Source: Apodemus sylvaticus (Eukaryota > Chordata > Mammalia > Rodentia > Muridae). Taken from it: a DNA stretch of 64,000 nt. The stretch lies in the NCBI RefSeq assembly GCF_947179515.1, contig NC_067492.1:15278916-15342915 (forward strand), read 5' to 3'. The notes under the pieces are model-generated. The model saw only the letters and a list, made by a program, of their open reading frames with translations. It did not search any database and was not told where the DNA came from. Position 1 is the first letter of the stretch, and each line of letters starts with the position of its first letter. Shown piece by piece: positions 63,692 through 64,000 of this stretch. Position numbers and translations under genes: made by a program.

Positions 63692-63778
63692 CATAAGTCT
63701 GGAGATGTAGTTTAGAGTTCGGTACTTGTCTAGCAAGTATGAGAGCTTAGGTTCAATCCTATTACCACAAAAACAACA
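63692..63778 (+). mobile_element. ID-type SINE, sense
   Basis: 'TCTGGAGATGTAGTTTAGAG', 'TTGTCTAGCAAGTATGAGAG', 'CTTAGGTTCAATCCTATTAC' then an ACAAAAACAAC tail. tRNA-derived A- and B-box positions are recognisable but mutated. Confidence 0.8.
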
Positions 63779-63862
63779 GCCATACTTAGTAGCTAATAAG
63801 AAAACAAGCCCTTACTAACTTCAGATTCCTGTGTGTATTGGTTTATTTCATATCTTGACGTC

Positions 63863-64000
63863 TGTGCTGGTTAGTTGGTTGTGTTTTTTGTCCTTTTGGC
63901 TTTGTGTTTGCCAACTTGACACAAGCTAGAATCATATGGGAAAAAAAGAACCTAAGTTGAAGAATTGCCTCCATCAGCAGGCCAGTCTGTAGAGCACTGT
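63863..64000 (+). mobile_element. MT/ORR1-type MaLR LTR, sense, cut by the window edge
   Basis: It starts 'TGTGCTGGTTAGTTGGTTGT', then 'GCCAACTTGACACAAGCTAG' and 'AATTGCCTCCATCAGCAGGC': the 5' end of a MaLR LTR. The remainder lies beyond position 64000. Confidence 0.85.

Noticed and set aside
63000..64000. 3' end of the upstream neighbour gene (expected Nudt7 from memory of synteny)
   Set aside because: No Nudix-type coding sequence, 3' UTR or splice-bounded exon was recognised before the window ends.

Overview
The window looks like mouse-lineage (genus Mus) genomic DNA. It carries rodent-specific retroposons (B1, B2, B3, B4, ID-type SINEs), MT/ORR1-type MaLR LTRs and LINE-1 pieces. Two B1 copies share the 'GGATTTCTGAGTT' variant that I associate with mouse rather than rat B1, and I saw no rat-type ID copies. 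Dinucleotide microsatellites are very dense. There is no prokaryotic, organellar or exogenous-virus gene content.

I can support only one protein-coding feature: exon 1 of Vat1l (vesicle amine transport 1-like, a VAT1/quinone-oxidoreductase-like MDR protein) on the minus strand at 16085-16311. The ATG at 16311 has a strong Kozak context, an in-frame stop upstream and no intervening ATG. A CpG-dense presumptive promoter lies at about 16312-16560. The layout follows from this. Positions 1-16084 are the 5' part of Vat1l intron 1, and no further Vat1l exon was recognised there. About 16560-64000 is upstream intergenic DNA, with no second gene recognised. From memory, the upstream neighbour of VAT1L in mammals is NUDT7, which would lie beyond position 64000.

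The intron holds B4, B1 and ID SINEs, MaLR LTRs, a LINE-1 3' end, old MIR fragments and several repeat-free blocks. Between 16.6 and 26 kb the DNA is rich in microsatellites, including two independently duplicated composite microsatellites, a pyrimidine-mirror tract and a 105-bp dispersed duplication. Between 25.7 and 53 kb solo LTRs dominate, several nested and several with visible target-site duplications. This stretch also has a 159-bp tandem duplication and long TTC and CAG triplet tracts. Between 53 and 64 kb there is a G-run, a 40-T tract, a long inverted repeat around a hAT MITE, an AT-rich minisatellite, and a LINE-1 whose 5' part is inverted and which is bounded by matching target-site duplications (a twin-priming signature).

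No novel gene system is evident. The most informative observations concern genome mechanics: the inverted L1, the hAT-associated fold-back, the tandem and dispersed duplications, the unusual Vat1l exon 1 splice donor, and a handful of repeat-free, homeobox-motif-rich blocks that could be regulatory.
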